From NCBI GenBank assembly GCA_023151315.1, contig JAKLJE010000005.1:1-64000 (forward strand): DNA of 64,000 nt, read 5' to 3'. The position numbers and the translations under genes were made by a program. Shown piece by piece: positions 1 to 9,230 of this stretch. Within the stretch, counting starts at the first letter, position 1; the number at the start of each line of letters is the position of its first letter. The notes under the pieces were generated by a model. It was not told the DNA's origin, ran no database searches, and saw only the letters and a list, made by a program, of their open reading frames with translations. Source of the stretch: Bacteroidia bacterium. GTDB taxonomy: Bacteria; Bacteroidota; Bacteroidia; Palsa-965.

Positions 1-330
1 CGCTTTTTCTTCAGCGTAATATGCTGCAAAAACATATCGGCCGTAAGCGCCGAGAACTTTCACCAGTGAATCGTACATCACACCACGACGGACAACATCC
101 GTTTCGTTGCGTATTGCGTTCTCCAGTGAAGCCACAACACCGGCCTGATCAGGCTTCAAAAGACCTTTTTCTTCTTCGATGAGAGCATTCAGATCAACTC
201 CGGAATGCTCAACATGCGCTTCTGTCTGAGGTTTTGCCTTCGGAACAGTATTTACAAAACTTAAAAGAACGACTGTGAGCGCACACGCGATCAATACTCC
301 TAACTGAGCAGGACCAGGTTTGCGCATCAT
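1..330 (-). CDS. TPR-type membrane-anchored protein, N-terminal part (runs off the window edge)
   Basis: The minus strand is open from an ATG at 330 (a second ATG follows at once) to the window edge. The protein begins MMRKPGPAQLG, then has one hydrophobic segment at about residues 11-27 (signal anchor), a linker, and a helical part (VVASLENAIRNET, then GVMYDSLVKVLGAYGRYVFAAYYAEEKA) that looks like the start of tetratricopeptide-type helices. A membrane-anchored TPR protein beside the HU gene is a common arrangement in Bacteroidota. It lies 5 bp downstream of the HU stop codon in the same orientation, so the two are probably co-transcribed. The C-terminal part is outside the window; the TPR assignment is inference from this segment and the context. 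Confidence 0.65.
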   Translation of the reverse strand, partial: MMRKPGPAQLGVLIACALTVVLLSFVNTVPKAKPQTEAHVEHSGVDLNALIEEEKGLLKPDQAGVVASLENAIRNETDVVRRGVMYDSLVKVLGAYGRYVFAAYYAEEKA

Positions 331-335
331 ATTAA

Positions 336-629
336 TTATTCGCCAACCTTAACATTCTTCTTCACGCGCTCAACGAAAGTCTTCGCAGGCTTGAAAGAAG
401 GTACATTATGTGCCGGGATGATTACTGTGGTGTTTTTTGAGATGTTACGCCCGGTTTTTTCTGCGCGACGCTTCACCACAAAACTTCCGAATCCACGGAG
501 ATAAACGTTATCGCCTTTTGCCAACGACGCTTTGATTACCTTCATGAAGGTCTCAACAGAATGCTGAACCTGAATCTTCTCGATTCCTGTTTTCTCAGCA
601 ATCTCAGCTACTACTTCTGCTTTAGTCAT
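336..629 (-). CDS. HU/IHF family DNA-binding protein
   Basis: This 97-residue protein has the full length and pattern of the HU/IHF family: an N-terminal helical dimerisation part (MTKAEVVAEIAEKTG), the GFGSF segment at the start of the beta arms, and a C-terminal FKPAKTF segment. It bends and compacts DNA in the nucleoid as a dimer. The gene is divergent from mutY with a 127-bp spacer and is followed closely by the TPR gene. A well-formed Bacteroidota promoter lies upstream at 687-717. HU next to mutY is conserved in Bacteroidota. Confidence 0.95.
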   Translation of the reverse strand: MTKAEVVAEIAEKTGIEKIQVQHSVETFMKVIKASLAKGDNVYLRGFGSFVVKRRAEKTGRNISKNTTVIIPAHNVPSFKPAKTFVERVKKNVKVGE

Positions 630-686
630 ACTGTAATTTATTTATTTTCAAGGGTTTATCAGTCCCAACTGGGGTTTTCAAGGCTG

Positions 687-717
687 CAAAATTACTATTT
701 TATACGGTTCACCCAAA
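687..717 (-). promoter_or_regulatory. Promoter of the HU gene (TTTG-N19-TAATTTTG)
   Basis: Read on the minus strand, TTTG (717-714) is followed after 19 bases by TAATTTTG (694-687). This matches the known Bacteroidota primary sigma factor pattern of TTTG at -33 and TAnnTTTG at -7. It lies about 58 bp upstream of the HU start codon. Activity is inferred from the match only. Confidence 0.7.
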
Positions 718-756
718 TTTTGACCGTAATTTTGAATCGGAACTTTCAGAAAGTCA

Positions 757-1821
757 ATGGATTTCGCTGCCGAATTGCTGAGTTGGTACAATAAGAATAA
801 ACGTGATTTACCGTGGAGAAACACGCGAAATCCGTACAAAATATGGCTTTCTGAAGTCATTTTGCAGCAAACCCGCGTTGAACAGGGAACTGCATATTAC
901 CATGCTTTTACGGAACGGTATCCCGACGTAAAAAAACTGGCAAAAGCCGCCGAAACCGATATTCTGAAAACCTGGGAAGGCTTGGGCTATTACAGTCGCG
1001 CCCGCAACCTGCATGCCGCCGCGAAATACATTACAAATGAACTCGACGGCAAATTCCCTGAAACGTATGAAGAGATTCTGAAGCTGAAAGGAGTTGGCGA
1101 TTACACTGCATCAGCCATTGCTTCGATTTGTTTTGATGAAGTCGAACCGGTTGTTGACGGGAACGTGTTCCGTTTTCTTTCCCGCTATTTCGGAATCAGT
1201 ACGCCGATTGATTCAACCAAAGGCAAGAAGGAGTTCAGGGAGTTGGCAGCAGAGTTGATTACAGAAAAAGAACCCGGCACATTCAATCAGGCGATGATGG
1301 AATTCGGAGCGCGGCAATGTGTTCCGAAGAATCCGGACTGCTCAGTATGTGTTTTCAGACTTTCGTGTTTTGCGCTGAAGAAAAAGCAAGTGGATCAATT
1401 GCCGGTGAAAGAGAAAAAGACAAAAGTCACTGACCGTTGGTTGAATTACCTCGTTGCCGAATACAAAGGGAATTTCCTTGTGCGCGAACGAACCGGAAAA
1501 GGAATCTGGACAGGATTGTATGAATTTCCATTGGTGGAAACGAACAGCAAGCTAACGGCGAATGCGCTTCGGAATCCTGATTTCTGGGAAGAGAAATGCG
1601 GATTGAAAGTGGCATCTGTTGAACATGTCTCGCAGGAAACAGTACACAAACTGAGTCACCAGAATCTTCACATTTCATTTGTGAGAGCCAAGATCAAATC
1701 GCCAAAAAAAGATGCTGATTACCGTGTGTTATCTGCCCCGGCCGTAAACAAACTTCCGTTTCCGATTGTACTGCGTAAATACTGGGACAGCTTTATGCAG
1801 GAGCGTGAAAATGAAGGATAA
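757..1821 (+). CDS. mutY: A/G-specific adenine glycosylase MutY
   Basis: This 354-residue base-excision repair enzyme removes adenine mispaired with 8-oxoguanine. The catalytic Glu is E33 in SEVILQQTRV. The helix-hairpin-helix LKGVGDYTA is at about 110-118, with catalytic Asp134 in VVDGNV. A [4Fe-4S] cluster is bound by C188, C195, C198 and C204 (spacing C-X6-C-X2-C-X5-C). Residues from about 225 form the C-terminal NUDIX-like domain that recognises 8-oxoG. Length and all key residues are normal. The gene is divergent from HU and is followed 58 bp later by ssb, the standard Bacteroidota order. A TAATTTTG -7-like box lies at 727-734. Confidence 0.96.
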   Translation: MDFAAELLSWYNKNKRDLPWRNTRNPYKIWLSEVILQQTRVEQGTAYYHAFTERYPDVKKLAKAAETDILKTWEGLGYYSRARNLHAAAKYITNELDGKFPETYEEILKLKGVGDYTASAIASICFDEVEPVVDGNVFRFLSRYFGISTPIDSTKGKKEFRELAAELITEKEPGTFNQAMMEFGARQCVPKNPDCSVCVFRLSCFALKKKQVDQLPVKEKKTKVTDRWLNYLVAEYKGNFLVRERTGKGIWTGLYEFPLVETNSKLTANALRNPDFWEEKCGLKVASVEHVSQETVHKLSHQNLHISFVRAKIKSPKKDADYRVLSAPAVNKLPFPIVLRKYWDSFMQERENEG

Positions 1822-1879
1822 TCAATGCGTATATTTACTTAAACATTTCACGATACGTTAATATTAAAGCAAAGCAGTT

Positions 1880-2398
1880 ATGGCAGGAGTAAACAAAGTG
1901 ATTCTTATCGGTAATCTGGGAAAAGATCCGGAAGTGCGTTATCTGGAAGGCGGAATTGCAGTGGCGAATTTTCCCGTTGCAACAACGGAAACTTTCCGTG
2001 ACAAAATGGGCAACAAACAGGAGCAGACAGAATGGCATCAGATTGTGTTGTGGAGAAAACTTGCCGAGGTTGCGGAGAAATATCTTCGCAAAGGACAACA
2101 GGTTTACATTGAAGGAAAAATCCGTTCACGCAGCTGGGAAGACAAAGAAGGCAACAAGCGTTATACAACAGAAATATTCGGTGATGTGCTGACGATTTTA
2201 TCGCGCCCACAGAATCAGGATCAGCAACAAGGCGGATACCAACAGCGTCCGTACAATCCGCAGGCGAATCAGAACACAAACAATCCTGCGCAACCGAGTA
2301 CATATCCGTCACAACAGAATACATTCAATCCGGAAGTGATCAACGATCCGAATCACCCTGCGATGATTCCTCCGAGTGCGGATGATTTACCGTTCTAG
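1880..2398 (+). CDS. ssb: Single-stranded DNA-binding protein
   Basis: The 172-residue protein has an OB-fold at about residues 3-108 ([18 protein letters not shown] at the start), a disordered Gln/Asn/Pro-rich linker, and the acidic tip DDLPF that recruits replication and repair partners. It works as a tetramer on single-stranded DNA during replication, recombination and repair. It follows mutY and is closed by a strong terminator. In many gliding Bacteroidota gldE and gldD come directly next; here gldD is 2.7 kb away and gldE is not in the window. Confidence 0.96.
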   Translation: MAGVNKVILIGNLGKDPEVRYLEGGIAVANFPVATTETFRDKMGNKQEQTEWHQIVLWRKLAEVAEKYLRKGQQVYIEGKIRSRSWEDKEGNKRYTTEIFGDVLTILSRPQNQDQQQGGYQQRPYNPQANQNTNNPAQPSTYPSQQNTFNPEVINDPNHPAMIPPSADDLPF

Positions 2399-2404
2399 TA
2401 CAAG

Positions 2405-2427
2405 GCCCGCAGAAAGCGGGCTTTTTT
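2405..2427 (+). terminator. Rho-independent terminator after ssb
   Basis: A GCCCGC stem (2405-2410), AGAAA loop and GCGGGC stem (2416-2421) are followed by six T residues. It starts 7 bp after the ssb stop codon. Confidence 0.9.
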
Positions 2428-2448
2428 GTGCGGGATTGTTTTGGTATG

Positions 2449-2797
2449 CAGGAACCGCAGAGGTTAAATATTAAATAACCACTGAGACACGGAGAAATAA
2501 CGAATTCGTGTCAATGCGATTTTCCCGGCGAGGGATTGTTTGGTGTTGTCGTACATGGCGCAGGAACCGCAGAGGTTAAATATTAAATAACCACTGAGAC
2601 ACGGAGAAATAACGAATTCGTATCAATGCGCTTTTCCCGGCGAGGGATTGTTTGGTGTTGCCGTACATGGCGCAGGAACCGCAGAGGTTAAATCTTTAAA
2701 TAACCACTGAGACACGGAGAAATAACGAATTCGCGTAAATGCGCTTTTCACTGCGGGGCATTGTTAGGTGATGGCGCAGATGGCGCAGGAACCGCAG
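2449..2797. repeat. 112-bp tandem repeat, three units plus a partial fourth
   Basis: The word CAGGAACCGCAGAG recurs at 2449, 2561, 2673 and 2786, giving a period of 112, 112 and 113 bp. Each full unit holds CAGGAACCGCAGAGGTTAAA, then ATAACCACTGAGACACGGAG, AAATAACGAATTCG and a CCCGGCGAGGGATTGTTTGG part. Units 1 and 2 differ at few positions and unit 3 diverges towards its end. No coding capacity is apparent. Similar ACTGAGACACGGAG-type words occur in intergenic DNA of other environmental bacteria; function is unknown. Confidence 0.9.
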
Positions 2798-3118
2798 AGA
2801 AAATTATCTGTAAAATCTGTGAAATCTGTGGCGATGTGTTTTGTCGCAGATGAGCGCAGATCATTTTCACGAACAAGAAATCTGCGTAATCAGCGAAGAA
2901 GGCGGGGCAAACAATCTAACGCAGATTTCGCAGATTACTGCCTCCTTTCACGACTGAGCCTTTGAGCCACATAAAACGTTTCTAATTGTGATTCATTTTG
3001 AAAGTTCGCTTCCAGCACTATGAATGCAATACGCAAGTAGGTCGCAAATAATTTTCCGGCAAGATTAAACTTTCTCTTCCGGCATTCGTCGTACCTTAAC
3101 ACTGAGCAATTCCCGTTT
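2798..3118. other. Non-coding stretch with short related words, then leader of the hydrolase gene
   Basis: This 321-bp stretch has no convincing gene. It holds short repeated and inverted words built on CGCAGAT and AATCTGCG (for example about 2845-2860, 2878-2890 and 2921-2937), in the same style as the tandem repeat before it. The last 120 bp or so before the ATG at 3119 are ordinary sequence and presumably carry the promoter of the secreted hydrolase gene. Confidence 0.6.
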
Positions 3119-5035
3119 ATGAAAAGAACTTTACTCCTCGCCTTTCTGATTTGTTCTGCGTACACAACATTTGCGCAGCCGCTTACGCCCATTGTGGATT
3201 CTGTTCCAATGCGTGACGGAAGAAAACTTCCCGTTGATATTTTTCTTCCTGCAGGATGGACATCCGGCCCGGTAATTCTGATTCAAACTCCGTACAACCG
3301 TTTGTGGTTCCGTTTGAGTTTACCGCTGGGAATCGGAACGAATATCGACAGCAGTAACTATGCATTCGTCACTGCAGACTGGCGCGGATTCTACGGAGGT
3401 GCGCAAGCGAATTATTCCGGCGCACCAACACGCGGACAAGACGGATATGATCTTGTGGAATGGATTGCAACACAAACATGGAGCAACGGAGAGACCGGGA
3501 CGTGGGGACCTTCCGCATTGGGTAAAGTTCAGTTTCAAACGGCGAGAGAAAATCCTCCGCACCTGACTTGTATTTGTCCGCTTGTGGCTGGACCGCAATT
3601 CAATTATCAGGAATATTTTCCGAACGGATGTTACCGTACTGAATACGTTGAACAACTCGACGGGTTGGGTTACGGAATGTCGCCGATACTTCTTGCAAAT
3701 CCCACACGCAACATTATCTGGCAATTTGCAGAAGCTGATGGATTTTATCCCGACAGTATTCTTGTTCCTGCGTTCATGATCGGCGGTTGGTACGATCACA
3801 ACATTGATGTGATGCTGGATTTCTACAATGGAATCAGAACGCAATCACCGGCAAATGTTCAGAATCAACACCGCCTGCTGATGGGTCCTTGGGCGCATGG
3901 TGGTAACGGTTCCGCAACTGTCGGTTCTGCCAATCAAGGTCAGCTTACATTCAACAATGCTGCCGGTTGGAGCGATTCACTTGCATTGCTGTTTTTCGAT
4001 CACCATTTGCGCGGCGTTCAAAACGGATGGAACAATACTCCATTCGTACAGTATTACACCATGGGATCGAACACATGGAATACAACTGCAGCATGGCCAC
4101 CAAGCGGAATGAATCCCGTGACTTTGTATATGCACAGCGACACAACAATGGATAATATTCCGCCTGCAGTATCCAGCGGAAGTATTTCTTATCAATACAA
4201 TCCGCAGGATCCATCACCAACAATTGGCGGAACAACTTTGCGCCAGGATCTGGATCAAGGTCCGTACGATCAAAGTGCTGCTGTTGAAAGCAGAAACGAT
4301 ATTCTGAAATTCACGACTGCTCCATTGGCGCAGGATATGACCGTGAGCGGAGAAGTTGTGATTCATCTTGAAGTGAGTTCGGACAAATTCGATACAGATT
4401 TCTGCGTGCGTTTGTGTGATGTGTATCCGACCGGAGAATCCATGCTCGTGCACGACGGTGTTTATCGTATGCGATTCAGAGACGGATTTGCACCGGCAGA
4501 TACCGGCATCATGACGCCTAATACCAATTATGCGATTGACATTACTTTGCCGGCGACCAGCATTACGTTTCTGCAAGGACATCGCATTCGCGTAGATGTT
4601 ACATCGTCCAACTATCCTCGCTTCAACCGTAACATGAACACGGGTCAGGCGATGTATCCGGGTCCTGTTGCCACAGCGGGAGACACATTGGTGAATCCGC
4701 AGATTGCGAACAACACGATTTACACCAACAGTGTTTATTCATCACGTGTGACATTCCCGGCAACACAATGGCCGAACGGCATTGAAGAAAATCAAGTTGC
4801 AACAGCTGTGCGCATTTACCCGAATCCTTCGGATGAATTCACACGATTTGAATTTGAGAATAACGTAAGCGCTGTTATGACGGTTACAGATGCATCGGGA
4901 CGAGTTGTATACACTTCACAAGTGAACGGCAATCAGGCGTTGATCAATACGCAGCAATTTGCCAACGGTATTTATTGTGTGAGTGTTCAGTCGGAAACCG
5001 GCGTACATAACGGAAGATTCGCCGTGCAGCATTAA
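3119..5035 (+). CDS. Secreted CocE/NonD-type alpha/beta hydrolase (S15 fold) with T9SS sorting domain
   Basis: This 638-residue protein has a signal peptide (residues 1-20, ending TTFAQ) and a CocE/X-Pro dipeptidyl-peptidase (S15-like) hydrolase domain. The probable triad is S132 (TWGPSALGK), D226 (GGWYDHN) and H260 (GPWAHGG). A beta-sandwich domain follows at about 350-540. Residues from about 560 form a T9SS type A sorting domain (IYPNPSDEFTRFEF) that would be cleaved on export through the outer membrane. Family members hydrolyse acyl esters, amides or Pro-dipeptides, and the substrate cannot be read from sequence. The gene sits between ssb and gldD, where gldE is often found. The usual GxSYxG around the nucleophile is changed to GPSALG. 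Confidence 0.88.
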   Translation: MKRTLLLAFLICSAYTTFAQPLTPIVDSVPMRDGRKLPVDIFLPAGWTSGPVILIQTPYNRLWFRLSLPLGIGTNIDSSNYAFVTADWRGFYGGAQANYSGAPTRGQDGYDLVEWIATQTWSNGETGTWGPSALGKVQFQTARENPPHLTCICPLVAGPQFNYQEYFPNGCYRTEYVEQLDGLGYGMSPILLANPTRNIIWQFAEADGFYPDSILVPAFMIGGWYDHNIDVMLDFYNGIRTQSPANVQNQHRLLMGPWAHGGNGSATVGSANQGQLTFNNAAGWSDSLALLFFDHHLRGVQNGWNNTPFVQYYTMGSNTWNTTAAWPPSGMNPVTLYMHSDTTMDNIPPAVSSGSISYQYNPQDPSPTIGGTTLRQDLDQGPYDQSAAVESRNDILKFTTAPLAQDMTVSGEVVIHLEVSSDKFDTDFCVRLCDVYPTGESMLVHDGVYRMRFRDGFAPADTGIMTPNTNYAIDITLPATSITFLQGHRIRVDVTSSNYPRFNRNMNTGQAMYPGPVATAGDTLVNPQIANNTIYTNSVYSSRVTFPATQWPNGIEENQVATAVRIYPNPSDEFTRFEFENNVSAVMTVTDASGRVVYTSQVNGNQALINTQQFANGIYCVSVQSETGVHNGRFAVQH

Positions 5036-5066
5036 TCCGTTAACAACAAACGTTATGATATTGCGT

Positions 5067-5074
5067 TATATTTG
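5067..5074 (+). promoter_or_regulatory. -7 box (TATATTTG) three bases before the gldD start
   Basis: TATATTTG fits the Bacteroidota -7 consensus TAnnTTTG. It ends three bases before the ATG at 5078, so transcription would begin at or next to the start codon and leave no room for a ribosome binding site. No clear -33 TTTG is seen at the expected distance. Confidence 0.5.
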
Positions 5075-5077
5075 TCC

Positions 5078-5713
5078 ATGCGCAATCTGATTACGCTTTG
5101 TTGCTGTTTCGCTCTCTTGCTGAGTTCCTGCACAGAGGAAGAGGTATTCACTCCGCGACCGAAAGGTTACTTCCGAATTTCATTACCGGAGAAACAATAC
5201 AAGAAATGGGAAGGTGATTGTCCGTTTACAATGGACATTCCGGATTATTCCCGCGTGTACAAAAGCAGTGCGCCCAATGCGCCTGACTGCTGGAAGGATC
5301 TGCATTTTGCTCCGTTCAACGCAACCATTTATCTCAGCTATAACGAAATCACCAATGATTCGCTGCTGGCGGAGTTGATCAATCAGAGTTGGGAACTCAC
5401 AGAAGCGCACAATGAAATGTCGCAGTCGATACGGGATTCATTGATCATTCGTCCTGATGACAAAGTGTACGGCACAGTGATTACTCTCGGAGGGAATGCT
5501 GCATCTCTTGTTCAGTTTTATCTGACAGACAGTGTAAAGAATTTCGTTCGCGGATCGCTTTACTTCTACTCTACACCTAACAAGGATTCCCTGCAACCGG
5601 TTGTGGATTACATCAAGAAAGACGTGTACAAGCTCGTGGAATCGCTCAAATGGACTTCCGCAATGAGTGCTCCTCAAGTACCGGCTTCTCCGGCTGAGAG
5701 AAAAACGGAGTAA
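5078..5713 (+). CDS. gldD: Gliding motility / T9SS-associated lipoprotein GldD
   Basis: The 211-residue lipoprotein has a signal peptide with lipobox LSSC (C18), followed by EEEVFTPRPKGYFRISLP and the GldD pattern through CWKDLHFAPFNATIYLSYN. GldD is required for gliding and for function of the type IX secretion system in Flavobacterium, at the cell envelope. I chose the ATG at 5078 over an in-frame TTG six bases upstream because a -7 box ends at 5074. The usual partner gldE (a membrane protein of the CorC family) is not adjacent; the hydrolase gene takes its place. Confidence 0.92.
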   Translation: MRNLITLCCCFALLLSSCTEEEVFTPRPKGYFRISLPEKQYKKWEGDCPFTMDIPDYSRVYKSSAPNAPDCWKDLHFAPFNATIYLSYNEITNDSLLAELINQSWELTEAHNEMSQSIRDSLIIRPDDKVYGTVITLGGNAASLVQFYLTDSVKNFVRGSLYFYSTPNKDSLQPVVDYIKKDVYKLVESLKWTSAMSAPQVPASPAERKTE

Positions 5714-5777
5714 TATCTATTGTATTCTGAATCTGTACGGAGTAACTTTAGCTGAAATCATTCAGTTAAACGCTCCA

Positions 5778-8165
5778 ATGAAAACATTCGCCGGATTTAT
5801 TTTCGCCTTTTTTCTGACGTGTACTTTACACGCACAGCAGACTCAAAGCTGGTCGCGGGTTACGATCTACACAGATGATGCAGGATTGAATCAACTGTCC
5901 TACGCAGGTATTCCTGTTGATCACGGAGAATATAAGCGCGGATACAGTTTCACTACTGATCTTTCCTCTTCTGAAATAGCGAGAGTAGACGCATTGGGCT
6001 TTCGTTACGAAGTTGTAATTCCGGATGTGCAGGATTATTATCGCAAGAGAAATGAAGAAGCAGTAGCAGGAATTCCGAATGAGAATCGTTCAGCAATAAA
6101 CTGCGCTTCCACTGCTCCGATTCCGACACCGGCAGGATTTACATTGGGAAGCATGGGCGGATTCTTCACACTGGCGGAGATTTACGCGCATCTGGATAAC
6201 ATGGCGACGTTGTATCCGAACATTTTCAAATCGCGCCAGATGATTGACAGTACATCAACCACCTTCGAAGGTCGTCCGTTGTATTGGGTAAAAATTTCCG
6301 ACAATCCGAACAGCGATGAAGCGGAACCGGAGATGTTGTATTCTGCAGCGCATCATGCACGCGAACCGGCAGGCGTTTCGCAACTGATTATGTACATGTA
6401 TTACCTGCTCGAGAATTATAATTCGGATCCTGAGATTCAGTACATCGTTAACAACACCGAATTGTATTTTGTTCCGTGTGTTAATCCTGATGGTTATGTT
6501 TACAATCACACCATTGCTCCTTCCGGTGGCGGATTGTGGAGAAAAAACCGCGTTGACAATCTCGACGGAGAATACGGTGTTGATCTCAATCGCAACTATT
6601 CTTACAACTGGGGATTCGATAATACAGGCTCTTCTCCTATTACATCCGACGCCACTTACAGAGGAACAGGACCGGCTTCGGAAGAAGAAACTCAAATGAT
6701 GCAACTCTTCTGCAATGCGCATGAATTCAAGATTGCGTTGAACTATCATACATACAGTAATCTTTTGATTTGTCCTTGGGGATATCAGGCTTCTACATTC
6801 ACGCCTGATGTGAATACATTCAACTCCTGGGGAGCATTGCTGACGAAAGACAATCAGTATGCATTTGGTACAGCGGATCAAACTGTAGGTTACATCGTGA
6901 ACGGTTCTTCTGACGATTGGATGTACGGAGAGCAAAGTTCGAAACCGAAAATCATGGCGATGACTCCTGAAGCAGGAGATCAGGCAGATGGATTCTGGCC
7001 GGCAATCAATCGTATTGAGGACATCTGCAAGCTGAACATTCCAATGGATTTGTATGCAGCGAAATTGCTTCTCGCCTATGCGATCACCACTCCGAACGAT
7101 GGAAAATACATGAGCGGTCCGAACGGCTATGTTCATTACGATATTCAGAGAATGGGCCTGGATTCTCCGGCCGTGTTCACAGTGAATATTGTTCCTCTGA
7201 GCAGTGAAATCACTTCAGTAGGATCATTGCGCACGTATTCGGGAATGTCCATCACACAAACCATTTCCGACTCGATTTCATATTCGGTGAATCCTGCAAC
7301 ACCTCAGGGAACTTTACTCACGTATTTAATTGAAACCGGCAACGGAACATTCACATGGCGCGACACGATTGTTCGCATGTACGGAAATCCGTTTATTGTT
7401 TACAGCACAAACGGCAACTCCATGTCAACATGGACGAACCTCGGCGGCTGGGGAACAACAACCGAGTATTTCAACAGTCCCGGAACTTCAATTACTGACA
7501 GTCCGTTTATGTCGTACAGTGCGGGAGCATACACTGACATTGTTCTTGCGCAACCTTTAAATCTCGGAACAGCTATCAGTGCACAACTAACATTCTACAC
7601 GCGTTTCGAATTGGAAACCGGATACGATTATGCGCAGGTGGAAGCATCATCGGATAACGGAGTAACGTGGACGCCGCTTTGCGGTAAATACACTACGAGC
7701 AACAACTCGCTTGATGGAGGCGATCCTGTTTATACCGGATTCAAGCAACAATGGGTGAAAGAAGTGATGTCACTGGATGATTACACCGGAGGAACATTGC
7801 TCATACGTTACAGTATCCTGTCTGATTTCGCTGTAGAGTATGACGGCATTTATCTTGATGATATAAAAATTGAAGTGCTCGACACCAGCGGATCAAGCGT
7901 GAATGAAATTCAGTCTCCTGAAACTGCGGGGCAGAATATTCCGAATCCGGCGGGAGGCTCAACATTTATTCCTGTGAACAGTCAGCAGGATGGAATGATT
8001 GAGATTTATAATTCGCTTGGAGATCTGGTGCTCACGGGAAATTATCAGCAAGGAACGGGTGGTGTTACGATCAATACAGAATTACTTGCAGAAGGAATTT
8101 ACACGTATCGATTCGTAAGCACGCAAGGCGCGGGAGCACCGAAGCAGATGGTGATTGTTCACTGA
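5778..8165 (+). CDS. Secreted M14 zinc carboxypeptidase with MAM-like and T9SS sorting domains
   Basis: From the ATG at 5778 the protein has 795 residues: signal peptide to about 19 (TLHAQ), a pro-region to about 125, and an M14 domain at about 130-470. Zinc ligands are H193 and E196 (HAREP) and H324 (LNYHTYS); the catalytic Glu is E398 (MTPEAGD). NPDGY (237-241) and the DLNRNY segment (269-274) are typical of the family. A beta-rich domain like those of immune inhibitor A/MAM follows at about 580-720, then a T9SS type A sorting domain. It should remove C-terminal residues from extracellular peptides. The in-frame start at 5667 would overlap gldD and bury the signal peptide, so I rejected it. 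Confidence 0.9.
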   Translation: MKTFAGFIFAFFLTCTLHAQQTQSWSRVTIYTDDAGLNQLSYAGIPVDHGEYKRGYSFTTDLSSSEIARVDALGFRYEVVIPDVQDYYRKRNEEAVAGIPNENRSAINCASTAPIPTPAGFTLGSMGGFFTLAEIYAHLDNMATLYPNIFKSRQMIDSTSTTFEGRPLYWVKISDNPNSDEAEPEMLYSAAHHAREPAGVSQLIMYMYYLLENYNSDPEIQYIVNNTELYFVPCVNPDGYVYNHTIAPSGGGLWRKNRVDNLDGEYGVDLNRNYSYNWGFDNTGSSPITSDATYRGTGPASEEETQMMQLFCNAHEFKIALNYHTYSNLLICPWGYQASTFTPDVNTFNSWGALLTKDNQYAFGTADQTVGYIVNGSSDDWMYGEQSSKPKIMAMTPEAGDQADGFWPAINRIEDICKLNIPMDLYAAKLLLAYAITTPNDGKYMSGPNGYVHYDIQRMGLDSPAVFTVNIVPLSSEITSVGSLRTYSGMSITQTISDSISYSVNPATPQGTLLTYLIETGNGTFTWRDTIVRMYGNPFIVYSTNGNSMSTWTNLGGWGTTTEYFNSPGTSITDSPFMSYSAGAYTDIVLAQPLNLGTAISAQLTFYTRFELETGYDYAQVEASSDNGVTWTPLCGKYTTSNNSLDGGDPVYTGFKQQWVKEVMSLDDYTGGTLLIRYSILSDFAVEYDGIYLDDIKIEVLDTSGSSVNEIQSPETAGQNIPNPAGGSTFIPVNSQQDGMIEIYNSLGDLVLTGNYQQGTGGVTINTELLAEGIYTYRFVSTQGAGAPKQMVIVH

Positions 8166-9227
8166 TTACTGCTTACGCAGATTCAGCAATAAAGCGAATT
8201 GAGTTCCTGCAAGAATCATTGCAGTAAGCAGATGCACGGGTTGTGCGAAAGCAGGAATGCTGAAGTTGTGCATGAATACACCGGCGCCGTACGCAATCAG
8301 TAATACGAGAATCTGTGCATTGAGTAATCGCTTCACGCGCGGAACCGTAATGTACTTACGAAGCAGGAACCACACAGTGAGGTTTGTAAGAAGAATTGCG
8401 ATGGCTACTGAGAAGTGTGTCACATAACGTGAGCTCAATTGAGAAATCCATGAATCGCGTCCTGCACCTTCGTACAACTTGTAGAGCGTATCCACTTCCT
8501 GTCGCACTTGTGTTCCGAGAATAATCTGCATCAATGAAATCGCCAGCAATGCACCCACAAAAGTGATCAGTGATTTCGGCACATTCATATTCACCGCGCC
8601 GCGGATGCTGTCTGCATTCAGACTTCGGCGCACGCGTGATTGCAGAAACACCATGAGGAAAACCATGATGATGGCGCATAACATGTGCAACGTGATTGTC
8701 ACAGGCTTGAGATTCGAATCGACAACCACTTTACCCAGCCATGCAACGAATCCGATTACGAAAAGATGTGCGAGCACAATCAGGAGCGACAATTTATCGC
8801 GACGGAATCGACGCACAGCGAAATAGAGCAGCACCAATGAAGCAAAACCGCTGATTGCACCGAGGAGCCGGTTGATGTATTCTGTCCAGGTATGAGCAAC
8901 AAAAAACTTCGCGTAATTATGCGCGGGGTATTTTTCCCAATTGGATCTGCTGAATGCTTCGCTTGATGTAAATTTTTCAGGAGCGCGCCAGAGTGTATCG
9001 TTCACTATGATCATCATTCCCTTTTTGTACTCGTGATTCGGATGAAAATCAAGTTGAGACGGATCGGTAGGCGGAATATAGTATCCGAAACATTTCGGCC
9101 AATCGGGGCAACCCATTCCGGAGCCTGTAGCACGAACCACGGAACCGGCGAGGATTACGAGGTAAAGGCAAACAATTGTAATTGAAATCCAAAGAATAAA
9201 TTTCCGATCCTGACTCTGCGAAGGCAT
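8166..9227 (-). CDS. ctaA: Heme A synthase, COX15/CtaA family
   Basis: The 353-residue polytopic membrane protein converts heme O to heme A for aa3-type cytochrome oxidases. It shows the CtaA pattern GSGMGCPDWPKC with the Cys pair C40/C46, the HTWTEYINR segment holding a heme-ligand His and the functional Glu, and further conserved His residues in LHMLCA, THFSVA and QPVHLLTA. About eight membrane helices are visible. I start it at the ATG at 9227, because TATCTTTG (-7 box, plus-strand 9231-9238) ends three bases upstream; an upstream TTG is less likely. It is convergent with the M14 gene, stop codons abutting. Confidence 0.93.
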   Translation of the reverse strand: MPSQSQDRKFILWISITIVCLYLVILAGSVVRATGSGMGCPDWPKCFGYYIPPTDPSQLDFHPNHEYKKGMMIIVNDTLWRAPEKFTSSEAFSRSNWEKYPAHNYAKFFVAHTWTEYINRLLGAISGFASLVLLYFAVRRFRRDKLSLLIVLAHLFVIGFVAWLGKVVVDSNLKPVTITLHMLCAIIMVFLMVFLQSRVRRSLNADSIRGAVNMNVPKSLITFVGALLAISLMQIILGTQVRQEVDTLYKLYEGAGRDSWISQLSSRYVTHFSVAIAILLTNLTVWFLLRKYITVPRVKRLLNAQILVLLIAYGAGVFMHNFSIPAFAQPVHLLTAMILAGTQFALLLNLRKQ

Positions 9228-9230
9228 GTG

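Noticed and set aside
2449-2797. Possible CRISPR array in the repeated spacer DNA after ssb
   Set aside because: The units are 112 bp long and continuous, with no unique spacers and no cas gene nearby; this is a tandem repeat.
6255-7136. Long open frame (293 codons) on the minus strand opposite the M14 carboxypeptidase gene
   Set aside because: It lies wholly inside a gene with clear M14 motifs, has no recognisable domain, and is rich in Arg, His and Cys as antisense frames of this codon use are.
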